A stretch of 64,000 nt of DNA from Platanthera guangdongensis (GCA_039583875.1 CM077164.1:69533628-69597627), one strand, 5' to 3'; numbered from the stretch's first letter, positions 43,784-54,904 are shown. Made by a program: numbers and translations. The notes: generated by a model not told the origin, from the letters alone.

Positions 43784-44866
43784 CTACAACAGCTCTGCAG
43801 CAGTCCGCAGATCTTCAGCATTCTTGTCTGTCGCGGCCTGCTTTGAGGCCGCCTCGACTGTAGCTGCGTGAGCAGCGATTTGTTTCTTCTGCTCCACTAT
43901 CTTCTCTTTCAGTCTTTCCCTCTCTTTTTCCTCATCAGCGGATAAAGAGGGGAGTTCGCCGCCCTTGACCCCAAGGATTTCCACGTCAGGTTGCTTCAGT
44001 GCACCCAGCAGGGATTCATTGATCAGGTCAAATTGATCGACATCAATGGAATCTAGTATCTCATCCGTAGATAAACTGATCGTGGAGAGGGAATTATCTC
44101 CCTGGATTTGAGCCTCCGGAGTAACTAACTCGCTTTCAGGAACTTCTTTCTCGCGCGGTCTGTGCTGCAAGTTCGCGTCTCCAGTCCGCACGGAGATATT
44201 CTTCTCCTTCATCGCTCGCAACTTCTTTTCAACCCGCTCAGCCACGGTCGACCCGTCCCTCTTCCTCTTCTTTCTAGAAGGACCTCTTTTCTCGGTAGAG
44301 TCCGCGGCAGCCTTTCCTAAATCGGGCTGGCTCTCGCGGACCGTCTCAAGGTTCGCAGCGACCAATGCCTTTGAAGGCGCATCTTTCCCAGCCTCTTCTC
44401 CTGCAGTCCGCCTATCTTCATCAAGATTAATGATGGGCTCCTGGGCATTGGGGGATGATATTTCAGCCTCATTGTGTTCGCCAACTGTGTCCGCCGAGTT
44501 CACGGTTTTTTGAGTAGGGGCGGTGTTCGATAAGTTTAGTGACCTCTCACTTCTCAATGGCTGTTCAGCATGGGGGACCGCGGCATCCTCCTTCTCACGC
44601 ATAGAAATATCAGCGCGGCGGACTGCTTTCTCAGCAGGCTTCTGGCTGTGGGAGCTCTCTCCAGTAGAGCGGACAAGCTCCCCTCTCGTCGTTCTCTTTA
44701 TTATTTTCTTAGTATTCATTGGTGTTATTGGATTCTCGCTTTTTGCAGTAAGACTAGTGAAGAAAGCACCAAGCCTTGCCATGCCGGACTGTAAAGTGGA
44801 GACCGCAAGCGGTGAATAGCACCCAGTGTCGATCGGAATTCTTAACAGTTCCAGGCCCTCCGACAA
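43784..44866 (-). CDS. 360-codon antisense ORF of element H, function unknown
   Basis: ATG at 44866, 98 bp inside the 3' LTR, opens an uninterrupted 360-codon frame on the strand opposite to the element. N-terminal MSEGLELLRIPIDTGCYSPL and STLQSGMARLGAFFTSLTAK are followed by a long hydrophilic region with the basic KKRKRDG (possible nuclear signal, about residue 200). It ends in a Lys/Glu coiled coil (EEKERERLKEKIVEQKKQI). The stop at 43784 is followed by CAG/GTAACC, which resembles a 5' splice site. It is the only long intact ORF in H, although base composition is GC-biased, which favours chance ORFs. Comparable antisense ORFs are known in Tat-lineage elements. No enzyme motif is visible. 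Confidence 0.6.
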   Translation of the reverse strand: MSEGLELLRIPIDTGCYSPLAVSTLQSGMARLGAFFTSLTAKSENPITPMNTKKIIKRTTRGELVRSTGESSHSQKPAEKAVRRADISMREKEDAAVPHAEQPLRSERSLNLSNTAPTQKTVNSADTVGEHNEAEISSPNAQEPIINLDEDRRTAGEEAGKDAPSKALVAANLETVRESQPDLGKAAADSTEKRGPSRKKRKRDGSTVAERVEKKLRAMKEKNISVRTGDANLQHRPREKEVPESELVTPEAQIQGDNSLSTISLSTDEILDSIDVDQFDLINESLLGALKQPDVEILGVKGGELPSLSADEEKERERLKEKIVEQKKQIAAHAATVEAASKQAATDKNAEDLRTAAELL

Positions 44867-44963
44867 TATTTATAGCACTGACGGCATTAATGAGGCTTGC
44901 AGACTCGGCGGTTAAGAAAATATTTTCGAAGTTTTCTGGAAACTTAAAAATGTGCGGGGATTA

Positions 44964-45728
44964 TGTTAACCCCTCAGTCCGCGACACCCACAAGATGCCA
45001 ATGCCCTGCTTCATTATCCGCGGACACAGTTCGGCAGTCTGCCCAGCTCGGCAAAGCAGCAGTTATCGACTACCAAGGATGATCCCCCAACAGCGGACTC
45101 AACGCTCTGTTCGCCTGGTTCGCCATGCCTTTGGATCTCTGGTTTCTCTACATCGGCGGACGTAGTGTCTCGTCTGCCCAGGCCGCCGTCCTCCAGCGAG
45201 ATCACGTCTAGTAGCAGCAGATGGAAGCTCCAGCCCACGAGCCCAGTCCGCCCCTTGTGTGCGGACTGGAGTGTTCTTTCTTTTTGCTTCCCGTCACCGC
45301 CGCCCGGTTCTCCAGTACCCCGGGCAGTCGGTTATTTTAGCCCTATCCGTTTGGGCAGGCCCCCATCCTATAAATAGGGGGGAGGTGGTGCACCCAAGGC
45401 ACGCTGACTCGTGCCCAGGAGCCTACTTGTTAAAGGCTACGGACCCGAATTTCGTGCTTTGCGAACACCAGCTTGCTCAGCTCTTGCCCCTTCTTCTTAT
45501 CCTTGTAATCAAACCCTTCTTCAATAAAAGGAAAGCTCATCGCAAGAGAGGCATTCAGGCCGCGACGGGCGAAGTCTGTTGTTGTCGTGGCTCACGGCCC
45601 TGCTGTTCTTCTTGCTCTTGTCTGCTTAATAGATTACTACTCACAGTCTTTCTTTTCCTTTCTATTCCCCCATGCTCAAACCGTTAGCTGGTGGTGCTCG
45701 ACCCCCTTTGCATTTTCGTGCATCAACA
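44964..45728 (+). repeat. 3' LTR of H
   Basis: Preceded by a purine-rich GTGCGGGGATTA. Ends GTGCATCAACA followed by the duplication ACAGC. Confidence 0.9.
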
Positions 45729-46777
45729 ACAGCATATCTAATTTGTACTCATGCTTGATAAGTAATATTTATGGGTATTTTAACTATAATATTTAGTTTA
45801 ATATTTAGTATTAATTAATCATATTTTATTTATTCTGGTTAATGAATAATATCTTTTTAATATCTATTTAATAATTTAAGTCTTATTTATTTTTGTAGGA
45901 TTTATACCTATCTTTAGTATTTATTTTAGTTTAATAATTAATATAAATTAATTATTAATTTTGTATTTTTTATTTATAAATCATTTATTTTATATTTTTG
46001 TGTACTAATTTAAATTGTATTTATTTTTGTAGGTTTATTATTGTGGTTGCGCTTCCGACGTTTACAAAAGAAATAATTACCGAAGTCGTCACGTTGGCCG
46101 AGTAATTCATGCAATCTACATGAAACTAAGTCAAAGTCTCTCTACACTCGTTTAAGCCGATCAAGTGTTTCACGTCACAACAACCCATTCAGCTCTTCTT
46201 CATGCAAGCTCATGACTAATATATTAATATGCATTGATGATACCCGCACTTCCATGCATGATCAACCCATGCTTGTCACCACGCCATCGTCACCAACTCT
46301 CAATATATTCGGTGCCATGCAAGTCTGTGACATTCACCTATTTTTATTCACATCATTCTCATGCACAATGCCATTGCCGTCACCTTTGCATGTCGTTGCC
46401 GCCACCTCCAAATCCATATGCGCACCATGCAAGCCCACATAACGTAATATTTTACTACTCCCATATTATATTAAAATCATTATATTTCTTTTATAAAAAC
46501 CACCACATCATGCAATCACCATCATTTATCACTCAATACATAATTTCATATTTTTCCTCCTAAGTCAAAACTGCGACATTTAAATACATGCATTTTATTT
46601 TTATTATTACTATAACCCTTTACTTCTCCTCTTCATTTCTTTTATGCATAATTGCCACCCTCTTCATAACCCTTTATAATCATTAATATTTATTAAACTC
46701 ATTTATATATTTATGTAACACAATTTAAACCGGCCACCTCATCTATTCCTCTTTATTTTATCAAAATTGGACACCAC
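45729..46777 (+). other. AT-rich flank, possible start of an Athila-like LTR
   Basis: From 45756 it reads TGATAAGTAATATTTATGGG, similar to the LTR terminus of Athila B. No ORF over about 110 codons and no domain. The right edge is the insertion point of copia I at 46778. Confidence 0.35.
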
Positions 46778-48258
46778 TGTTGTAACCCTACTTGTGATTT
46801 GGGCTAGGTTCACTATTAGAATTGATTAGATGACCCAACATATATAGTCTAGGGTCATAGGTTATTTCCAAGATCAAGGTCAGCAGTATATACTTAGATT
46901 GTCAGTACTCTCCTCCAAAAGACTTTAGAGACAGAAGACATTAGAGACAAGGTAGTTTAAAGTTTGCAAAAAAATTCGTTCTACGATAGTTGAACTCAGC
47001 CCGACTATCGCCGATCTTAGATCGACGAACTCAGAGTTCCTTCTATGATTTGAGCTCGACAAAAGTCTAGCTGAGATCGACGAACTGTGATCACATATCA
47101 AAAGTTCAGCTCGACAAAGGACTATCTAGGTTCAACAAACTTGGAGCTCAGGTCGACGAAATCCTTGTTGAGTTCGACTAATTCCTTCCAAGTTCTGTTC
47201 GACTAATCTTCTCTGCAGTTTCTTAGTTCGACTATAGCAATTTGATTTCAAATTATATTATATTAATACAGTAATACTCTGATAATTAATGCTCAATATT
47301 CTCAAAAATCTAGCTATTACCTGGCAACATTAATTATGGATTTCACTGAGTTATTACTCTACCAAATTTACTTGGACAGTTTGGGAAATGCATTCAAGAC
47401 TAAATTAGCCGTTCCAACTCCCAGAAATTATGCAAAGGATTTCAAGGAAAGAATTTAAAATTGAAATGTTTTTGAATCTGCAATCAATATATAAAGTGAT
47501 TTTCAGAAGATTGTCAGTAATTAGAAGAAAGAGAAAATCAGCAATCAGTCAACAAGAGATAGAGACAGATACATCTTGTTCTTCATCATCTGCTTCAGGC
47601 TTTTCTTCCAGCTACAGATCTTCAATCGGAGACCAAAATTTCACATCTCTCAGAAACATTTACTAGAGGAAGAAGTTTTCAAAGAAGTCCTACACCCTGA
47701 GCAAAGCTTCCACTCCTGATCAGATCCATACAACTAAGGGGGAGCTTTGACATCATCAACAATCCACTAGTCTTCTCAGAGATTTGAGACAGAGAAGGAA
47801 ACACCATTTTCATTCTTTTTTTTCACTGTGTACGGGGTTATAACTCCCTTCAAAAGTTAACCCTTTGGTTCACAAGTAACCTGATCAAAAGACTTAGGTT
47901 TGGTTTTTGGGCACCTGATCAAAAACTCAAAGGGTTGCTAGATCTCCCTTAGAAAAATTGAACTTCTGGTGATAGGGCACCTGATCAAAAACCTATGGTG
48001 GCAGGGCACCTGATCAAAACCTTGTAGTGGATTCCTCCCAGGGTGGTAGAAGAGTGGATATACCCAAGTTTATTGGGGAACCACTATAAATTCCTTGTGT
48101 CGTCTGGTTGTGCCTCTACTTATTTATTTTATATGTTGTGATATATCTCTTTATATATATATATCACCTATTTTAATCCGCTATAAAAATTATCTAAAAG
48201 TTTTTAATACTCTATTCACCCCCTCTCTAGAGTTAGTTAGATCTATACCTCACTTTCA
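46778..48258 (+). repeat. 5' LTR of copia I
   Basis: Starts TGTTGTAACCCTACTTG and ends CCTCACTTTCA before the primer site. U3 has TCGAC-type repeats at 46985-47225 (GATCGACGAACTCAG, GTTCGACTAA), TATA box TATATAAAG at about 47488-47496, and CACCTGATCAAAA repeats in R-U5 (47880-48020). An open stretch of 78 codons at 47430 is not recognisable. Confidence 0.88.
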
Positions 48259-48259
48259 A

Positions 48260-48272
48260 TTGGTATCAAAGG
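48260..48272 (+). promoter_or_regulatory. Primer binding site of copia I, tRNA-Met-type
   Basis: TGGTATCAAAGGG one base after the LTR. Confidence 0.9.
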
Positions 48273-48355
48273 GTTGATTCTTTGGTTTCACAGGCTGACA
48301 CCTGAACCAAAATATCTTTGATAGATCTTATTTACTCTAGTTTGTCTTTTATATC

Positions 48356-50046
48356 ATGGCACAAAATAAAGAGTATTCAAGCACCAGACATCTAGTGTAC
48401 AATCTTAATAAGTTTGCACTTTGGAAGGCAAGTATTATGCTTTACATTAATTTCATTGATGAAGATATATATAATTCCTTTTTGACAGGTCCCCCACTAC
48501 GAGTGGCAACTACATGTACCAGTGCAGTGCCACCACCTGAGTGGACTGAAGCACAGAAGAAGAACAAGATTGCTGATGCTAAAGTAATGAACATTCTGGC
48601 AAGACTAAAACTAAGGACCAGAGAAGCATTACTTTCAAAGCAAGTGAAGAAATAGAAACCATTCTTGACAATGAAGATCTATTGAGTCTCTTGGCTAAGA
48701 GATTTTACAAGATGGCAAGGAAGGACTTCAGGAGAATATCAGCCAGAAATGATGATAAGCCAAGGTATGACAAGACTCCTTCTAAAGAGATTGTCTGTTA
48801 TGGATGCAGGAAACCTGGACACATATTACTAGAATGTACAGAGAACCAGAAGAAAGAAAAGAAGAAGGAGAAGCACTCCAAGATGTATACTCGCAAGCCC
48901 TCCACCAGCAAACATAAGAAGAAGGAGAGGGGCTTCGTTGCTGAAACATGGAGTGAATCTGAGGATGAATCTTTATCCAGCTATAGTGAGGATGAAGAAG
49001 AAGCCAAGGCTAGAGAGGTCTGCTTGATGACAATCAATGCATCTTGCAGCAACTCTGAAGCTGCTAATTCAGAAGCTGACAACTCAAAAGATGAATTTGT
49101 ATTTGAAGAAGATCAGGTAATTTCTTCTTTTGATTTTACTTCAGATCAATTTAAAACTGAATTCAAATTATTATGCACAGATTTAAGCAAATATGAGAAG
49201 GAAATCAAACTTATCAGAGAGAAATTAATTAAATATGTTAATTTATTTTTTGAAAACATAAAGCTTAAAGAAGATTTAAAAACTACTAATGATCAAATAC
49301 CTTCTTTAGAAAATAAATTAAAAGAGGCTAAGCTGTTTGAAGAATCCTTTAATGGGTGAAGTATCAAATTGATGGATATCACAAGTACAGTGAATGTCAG
49401 GCTAAATGGCAAACTGGGCTTGGGAGCTTCATCTAGTTAGCCTCCATTATTATAGAAAAATATAATATCTACTCCTATAAAGTTTGTTTCTGAAAAAATA
49501 AAAGAAAAAGTAAAAGACATTAATAAAGAAACAGAAGTTTTATATAAGACTAAACAAAAGAAAAAGAAAAATTTTAATAAAAATTATGTTCAACATATTT
49601 CGTCGAACCAAGCTCGACGAAATGAATATGGTTTATCGAACTCAGATGGACGAACTATGAACGCAGACTTTCAGTATAATTATTCGTCTAACTTTGCTTG
49701 ATGAACTTAATATGGTTCGTCGAACCGCGATCGATGAACGTGGGGTGCAGAAAATGAATACTTTCATTTTATGAACGGAGTTCGACGAACTCATCACTAT
49801 TCATCGAACGCAGATCGACGAACTCATTACAATTTGTCGTACCCAGTTTCTTATAACAGAAACTTTAATTCTTTTCAAAACTCTAATCAAACTAAAACGT
49901 TTATTAATCCTTTTACTCAGTGGATTATTCCTCCTCGGAGATATCATCCACTAGGTTATAAGGACCAACCTGAATTTTCTTATATTTCTAGTTATAAATT
50001 TGAAAGAAATCAAGGACCCAAGGTTACCCCGGTCAAGAACAGCTAA
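48356..50046 (+). pseudogene. Copia I gag
   Basis: ATG at 48356 opens MAQNKEYSSTRHLVYNLNKF; PPPEWTEAQKKNKIADAKVM matches gag of E (PPPEWTEAQKKAKVVDAKAM). About 110 codons of the core are deleted near 48605 and the frame shifts. It resumes with FYKMARKDFRRISARNDDKP, an intact knuckle CYGCRKPGHILLEC (about 48799), an acidic/Ser region and a coiled coil to 49359. The C-terminal part (49490-50046) contains SSN..RR repeats encoded by TTCGTCGA hairpins and ends KVTPVKNS and TAA. Several stops occur at 49359, 49440 and 49700. Confidence 0.85.
49597..49847. repeat. TTCGTCGA-N7-TCGACGAA hairpins inside gag of I
   Basis: 49597-49623 is a perfect inverted repeat: arms ATTTCGTCGA and TCGACGAAAT, spacer of 7. 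Further copies, more decayed, follow to 49847, including TTCATCGA-N7-TCGACGAA near 49799. They encode SSN..RR motifs. Confidence 0.85.
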
Positions 50047-50076
50047 CCTATTTTTATGCAAGTGAAGTACTATCCT

Positions 50077-50256
50077 ACTACAGAGGAACAGTAGTATCTA
50101 GATAGTGGCTGTTCAAAATACATGATAGGAAGTAAAGACAACCTAACTGATTTCAAAGAGAAGCTTGGACGAAAAGTGATATTTGGAGACTCCAACTATG
50201 GACAGATAAAAGGATATAGAAATATCAAAGTTGAAGTAGTTACCTTCAGGAAGGTA
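50077..50256 (+). pseudogene. Copia I protease remnant
   Basis: TAG, then YLDSGCSKYMIGSKDNLTD and KVIFGDSNYGQIKGYRNIKV (about 50102-50250). It aligns with protease of E (LDSGCSKHMTGSEDN, KVIFGDSKCGQSEGYG). It breaks off after VTFRKVA, where the captured gene fragment starts. Confidence 0.85.
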
Positions 50257-50576
50257 GCATAGGGCTACTCTAGGTGTTGTGTGCAACTATGATGGGAAGG
50301 AGCAACTGATTTTGGCTGCAAATGACTTAGTTAATGCTAATTCAAAATCTGTAGGATATGTAGTATACACAACCTGCTCCATGATGGTTGAAGAGAATGA
50401 AGCTGTGATAGACTATGCTCTTAAGAAAAGAGATGTGCAGGTCGTTCCCTGTGGATTAGACTTTGGTCACCCAGGATTTATACATTTTCGAGATCATCAT
50501 TTTCATCTTTATTTGGAGAGGACACGAAGATTTTACCCCCATGTTGACAACATGGATGGATTCTTTGTGGCCAAGA
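50257..50576 (+). pseudogene. NOP2: Captured fragment of host NOP2/NSUN-type 25S rRNA m5C methyltransferase
   Basis: In one open frame: [90 protein letters not shown]. These are the C-terminal half of the methyltransferase core of NOP2-family proteins, which methylate a cytosine in large-subunit rRNA in the nucleolus. The TTCS motif with one catalytic Cys is present. The DAPCSGTG motif with the other is absent, because NYDGKE is joined directly to QLILAA (about 45 residues missing), as if an exon had been skipped or deleted. No introns interrupt the piece. It lies between the copia protease and the extra ORF. Identification is from memory of the family and I am fairly sure of it. Confidence 0.85.
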
Positions 50577-51343
50577 GTAATGGTGTTTTCTCCAGCAATC
50601 CTCGCAGCAATGAAGTTTGACACCAGTTTTGATATCGACTTTGAATCCTTCAGTCTTTCCGACCAAGTATTCAAGGACATCTTACAGCTATTTGAGGTTC
50701 AGAACCTGCGAACCTTCATGAAAACAAGGATAAAGCTTCTAGTGGCAGAGATTAAGTAATGGGTATATACATCAAATATTCAGGACACTCCAGTTCTTAT
50801 TGGATCTATCTCAGGACCTCAGGTTCCTCTTTCACCAGAAATCATATCTGAAATATTTGGGTTTGTTAATGGTGAAGAAGAAATAGAATTATCTAGTAGT
50901 GAAATTAATGAAATGATAGATAGGTTGGGTCATGCTGAAGGAAACCCTAACCACCTTCTTCAGAAAAATCTTTCGATAGAATATAGATTTTTAGCCGATA
51001 TTGTTGAAAAAGTGATGTTGGCCAAGCACTCTGCTCACGATCACATAACTAGGCACCAATTTCATCGGATGTATGTCTTGGTAAATCAGAAATTAATTGG
51101 GGATTAATTCTGTTTGATTCTATCAAGAAGAAGGTAAATAAGAAGGATGTTTGGTATGAGAGAATTCATGGGCTTTTCTTGCAAGCCAAATGCACAGAAC
51201 TTTTGGTCTCACAGACCATATTCATTAATGCTTCCAAGAGGCTCACATCAGCCATCATTGGAAGATTGGAGAGGGTTATCACAAAGCCCTCCATGGCCTC
51301 CTCCTCCAGAGCTTCTAAGGATACAAGGGCTGATACAGTCACT
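50577..51343 (+). pseudogene. Extra ORF of copia I, N-terminal part
   Basis: From about 50580: [20 protein letters not shown], then TAA at 50757-50759, IGSISGPQVPLSPEIISEIF, RLGHAEGNPNHLLQKNLSIE and YRFLADIVEKVMLAKHSAHD. After a frameshift near 51100 it gives DVWYERIHGLFLQAK and ITKPSMASSSRASKDTRADT. RFLADIVEKVMLAKHSAHDH corresponds to KFLSETVGKVILSKLGGRDR in the extra ORF of C, so it is the same gene family. It ends at codon ACT 51341-51343, where J is inserted; the frame resumes at 55638. Confidence 0.8.
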
Positions 51344-52573
51344 TGATGCATTGAACGGCAAGTGTACCAGTCACACAAGTAATATAAAATAGAATTTTCA
51401 ATTATACATTTTCTTTTCACTTTTCTTTTTCACAATTATTATTTTTTATATATATATTTTTTTCAAATAACTTTTATTTTAACAATTTCATCAAATAAAA
51501 ACTTTGGATCACATCCACATATTCACAAGGAATATCACCACATCAACACCCCAGCATGAAAATGTAAAACACTAAAGCTCGACTTGGGCGACTAGGATCG
51601 GCTATGAGGCTTTGGTGAAATAATGGTGGAGCTGAATCAAAAGAAGGGGTAGGAACAACGGGGCTAGCGAGGATAAGACGTTAGGAATGGTACAAATCTC
51701 AACCTGGCCAAAATGACGGCCTACATCACGCTCATGTGATTGAACTAACCTATAACCATGCTTTAAGAATAGCTTGGGGCAAGTTCTTTGCCAACGAGAA
51801 AGACTGTCCATCCTCCCGACTCAAGCAAAATGAATCTAACGGCTGTCTAAACACAACCCTAAGCTACAGTCGGATTCACACCAGATTCACCAATTTTTGA
51901 GTAGAATAAAATAGTATTTACGCAATCAGAAAAATATAAAACTATAAGAATACAGAAAAATTAAATCTACTCCAATTTCTACACGAGACGAGAGCACTTG
52001 ACTAGGAGCACAGCAGGGTCAACATTTTACTCCGTCTCACAATCCTATGCCAGCATAATAATTTTCCCAAATTATACAAAAGAAACGAGTTTAACTTGCA
52101 GCACGCTAACAGCTAAGCACGCGCTCATGCAGGTGCAGTGGTGTGCGATATGATGAACTAATCAAAATATAAACAATGAAACCTTCTAGTATGCAAATTA
52201 AATGTGCTCATGCAAAAGGTAAAAAAATACTGGCTCCCCCTAGACTTAAACTAAGCTACACCGCATATGATATTGAAATTAAAATCAGATAGAGACAAGG
52301 GAAGAGGTTACCCAATGCTTAGCTAGGGAGCATACCAGAAGACACATGAAAACACAGAAGCAGGTCCGCTTTACGAAGAATCACAACCCCGCCAATATGA
52401 ATTTGCCATGAATACCTGCAGGGGTGAGCACCGCAAAAACAAAAGAAAAATAGACAAAATACAAAGAAATACTAAAAATAAAATAGACATGAAAAATTAA
52501 AATGCAAGAAATGAAAGATAACTACTGGAGTTATTGTCCACCTAGCACGACTTATTTGGCTAACAAAAAAGTT

Positions 52574-53188
52574 CTAGCTAATTGGCCTATGAAATAAAAA
52601 ATGTACAGGTAACTGGACGAATATCTGTTGCGGTAGTGAGTACCGATACAGAGATAATGCAGTTACCCCTCTACCTAAATAATAATACCTGCCCGACACA
52701 GGTAGAGGAAATAAGAAATAAGAAGAGGAGGAGCGCTGGTACTCGCTCATCTCATCACCAGCTAAATCCTTTCCTAGCAAGGCATCATCCACCGTAGGTC
52801 CGTAGGAGGTGATGGCGACGGTAGGGACTTCCACAGTGAAGGAGGTACAAACCTTCTCGCACCGGTAGATGCACTTGCCATTAGCATGAGCACAAGGCTC
52901 ATCGTCATCCCAACACACTCGTGGAGACTCAGCCTGCACATGCTCAGATAATGAAGGGGGGTCAAGTAATAAACGAGAGGAAAAACTAAAATACCCAAAA
53001 TATGGGAGAGTGGTCCCAGTATCACTCTCAGCAGGATCCGAGCACAGATCATCTTCGGTATCATATGGGTCGTATTGTGGGGAATCCGAGAACCCGAGGT
53101 CCGCGATGGTAATAGGGACCTCCTCACCCAATAAGGAGGTGCAAATCTCCGCATCGAAAAGGGAACATTCCTCATCCCACCAAGGCAT
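52574..53188 (-). CDS. Unrecognised 204-codon ORF in J
   Basis: Minus-strand ORF MPWWDEECSLFDAEICTSLL, acidic (DPYDTEDDLCSDPAESDTGT) with a Cys-rich stretch CAHANGKCIYRCEKVC. The C-terminal third looks like read-through of non-coding DNA. Upstream on the same strand is 53281-53865; both may be exons or broken parts of one gene. I know no family for it. Confidence 0.35.
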   Translation of the reverse strand: MPWWDEECSLFDAEICTSLLGEEVPITIADLGFSDSPQYDPYDTEDDLCSDPAESDTGTTLPYFGYFSFSSRLLLDPPSLSEHVQAESPRVCWDDDEPCAHANGKCIYRCEKVCTSFTVEVPTVAITSYGPTVDDALLGKDLAGDEMSEYQRSSSSYFLFPLPVSGRYYYLGRGVTALSLYRYSLPQQIFVQLPVHFLFHRPIS

Positions 53189-53280
53189 ATAAAAGTGCTC
53201 TGAAGATCCACCTTATCTGTCAGAGATAGTAGAGTCTTCATCCCACTTCGGAGCAACCTCGTGCGCCGAATCACCCACGA

Positions 53281-53865
53281 TTACGGCATCATCAGCCAAC
53301 ACACAAGAAAAGGGAGTAGCTCGATCAGGCAATAATTGCGGAGGGCAAAACTGCTCTCGAAATCAGGCATAGAATGAGCAGACCCCATCGCAAAATCATT
53401 TGCAGACACCACCCCCACGACGGGAACAATCTCTATGTTCCATACAGGAGTGCCCATGGATTCATGATCCTCTATTTGTTGGCTAACACCAGAGTGATCG
53501 TCATCACTCAAGGGAAGCTCGTAAAAAGGGAGCGAGGGACCCATGAAGGATCTGTATGCAGCGAGAGATTGTTCGGTAATCTCAACGAGTAAAGAATGAG
53601 CCAGATGAGCGATGTCACTGTATGGGCTAGGCAACACCCTGGTAGGCCTATCCACAACAATCTTCCACCAATGGGAGGTTGCCGCACACACGCACTCAGA
53701 GGGAGAAGTCTCGCACAAGCGAGTGCAGTCCTTCACCATATGGCCTATACCTTTATATAACAAACATCGAATACAATGCTCGGCATTTAAAACAACCATG
53801 ACGTCGATGTATCGGTGCAAAGTGTCATAGAGATGGCACTCGGCTACGGAATACATCGCGAACAA
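53281..53865 (-). CDS. Unrecognised 194-codon ORF in J with Cys/His cluster
   Basis: Minus-strand ORF MFAMYSVAECHLYDTLHRYI. HCIRCLLYKGIGHMVKDC resembles a zinc knuckle (C-x2-C-x7-H-x4-C; gag knuckles have x4 before His). It continues SHWWKIVVDRPTRVLPSPYS and an acidic segment. Not Athila gag or pol as far as I can tell; possibly a captured gene or a remnant of another element. Confidence 0.35.
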   Translation of the reverse strand: MFAMYSVAECHLYDTLHRYIDVMVVLNAEHCIRCLLYKGIGHMVKDCTRLCETSPSECVCAATSHWWKIVVDRPTRVLPSPYSDIAHLAHSLLVEITEQSLAAYRSFMGPSLPFYELPLSDDDHSGVSQQIEDHESMGTPVWNIEIVPVVGVVSANDFAMGSAHSMPDFESSFALRNYCLIELLPFLVCWLMMP

Positions 53866-54389
53866 AAATATTTACCGAAATGGTGCTACACACTAGAATA
53901 AAAATAGCACGGACCTGCTTTCTACCAAAAATCAGAAAAGGGATACAAAGAAAAATAAGCAACAAATTCTAAAAAGTAAAGCAAAGAAGAAATATGGAAT
54001 GTACAAATGGATCTCTCAAGGAACACAATAAGGTGGAGTTAATTTTGAGGAGGACTTGAGATTGAAGTCCTTAGGTCGGAGTTAATGAAGGGGGTTTTGA
54101 TTGTTGCGGAAAAAGAAGGTAAAATAGTAATAAACTACTCCTATACAACGCCGCTATGCGATGCTTCGCTAGGCAGGATGGAAGAATACACGGGCCGCTA
54201 TACACCAAATCGTTGGGAGGATGGTTGAGTAGGCTTGCAGATGAGGTGGTGAGAATGGCGGAATGAGGGTCGAGAGCACCTCTTTGCTACGCGCACCTCT
54301 AGCAATCGCTAGAGCAGCAGAACCGGATGTGGTGGCGAATGGAAATGCAGGCGCTACTTAAGTAACTAAAGCGGTAAAATAAAACAAGT

Positions 54390-54904
54390 TCACATAGACA
54401 TGAAACAAATAATGTTTACAACTAAGGTGCACATCATCAACATAAATAGATTTAAACACACATATTTAAAAAAAAGCAAGAACAAGTCAAGAGACTGATC
54501 AAATTTGAAGGCTCGTCGAGGGATCGCGGAAGGAATCGCCGGGTTGTTAATCTGCGTCCAAGCTCGGTCCTCAAATACATCTGGGGTAGAGAAGGCTGTC
54601 ACTACCTTCCAATGGACCCGTCTTCTTCATGTCACGATGCAGAAGAAGGTTGAAAGCTTCCCTTTGCTTGTTTGTTATGGCGTCAAACTTCAAATGGAGC
54701 ATAAAAGATGACGGAGGAGGCCGAGACCAAGCTCCGGCAAGATGTAGGCTTCGAGAGCATGGCCGAGACTTCTCTCCTTGGTGGAGGATGAAGGGCCGAG
54801 GTGGAAGGGCGGAGCTTTGCCCTAAAACGACGGGCGGAATTGCGGAAAAAAAATTCCTTTCCAAATAGAGGAAAATATGCGCTTAAATAGAAGCAGGTCA
54901 GAAA
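54390..54904 (-). other. J middle region, non-coding
   Basis: GC-richer sequence between the ORFs and the U3 repeats. Overlapping short ORFs on both strands show no domain. GCGCTTAAATAGAAGC at about 54880 is the only TATA-like sequence near the U3 border. Confidence 0.35.

Larger units (their letters stand above)
40833..45728 (+). mobile_element. Short complete LTR element H without pol, carrying antisense ORFs
   Basis: Direct LTRs 40833-41595 (763 bp) and 44964-45728 (765 bp), about 95 percent identical by eye, TGTTAACCCC...CATCAACA, flanked by a perfect ACAGC duplication (40828-40832, 45729-45733). The 3.4-kb interior has a gag-like N-terminus on the plus strand and coding-like segments on the minus strand, but no protease, RT or integrase. 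It is therefore non-autonomous. Antisense ORFs between pol and the 3' LTR are known from Tat-lineage gypsy elements such as Grande and Retand; H looks like a deletion derivative of that kind, but this is inference. Confidence 0.9.

Noticed and set aside
50279..50620. An active NOP2 gene
   Set aside because: Only a C-terminal fragment without the DAPCSGTG motif, fused at both ends to retrotransposon sequence.
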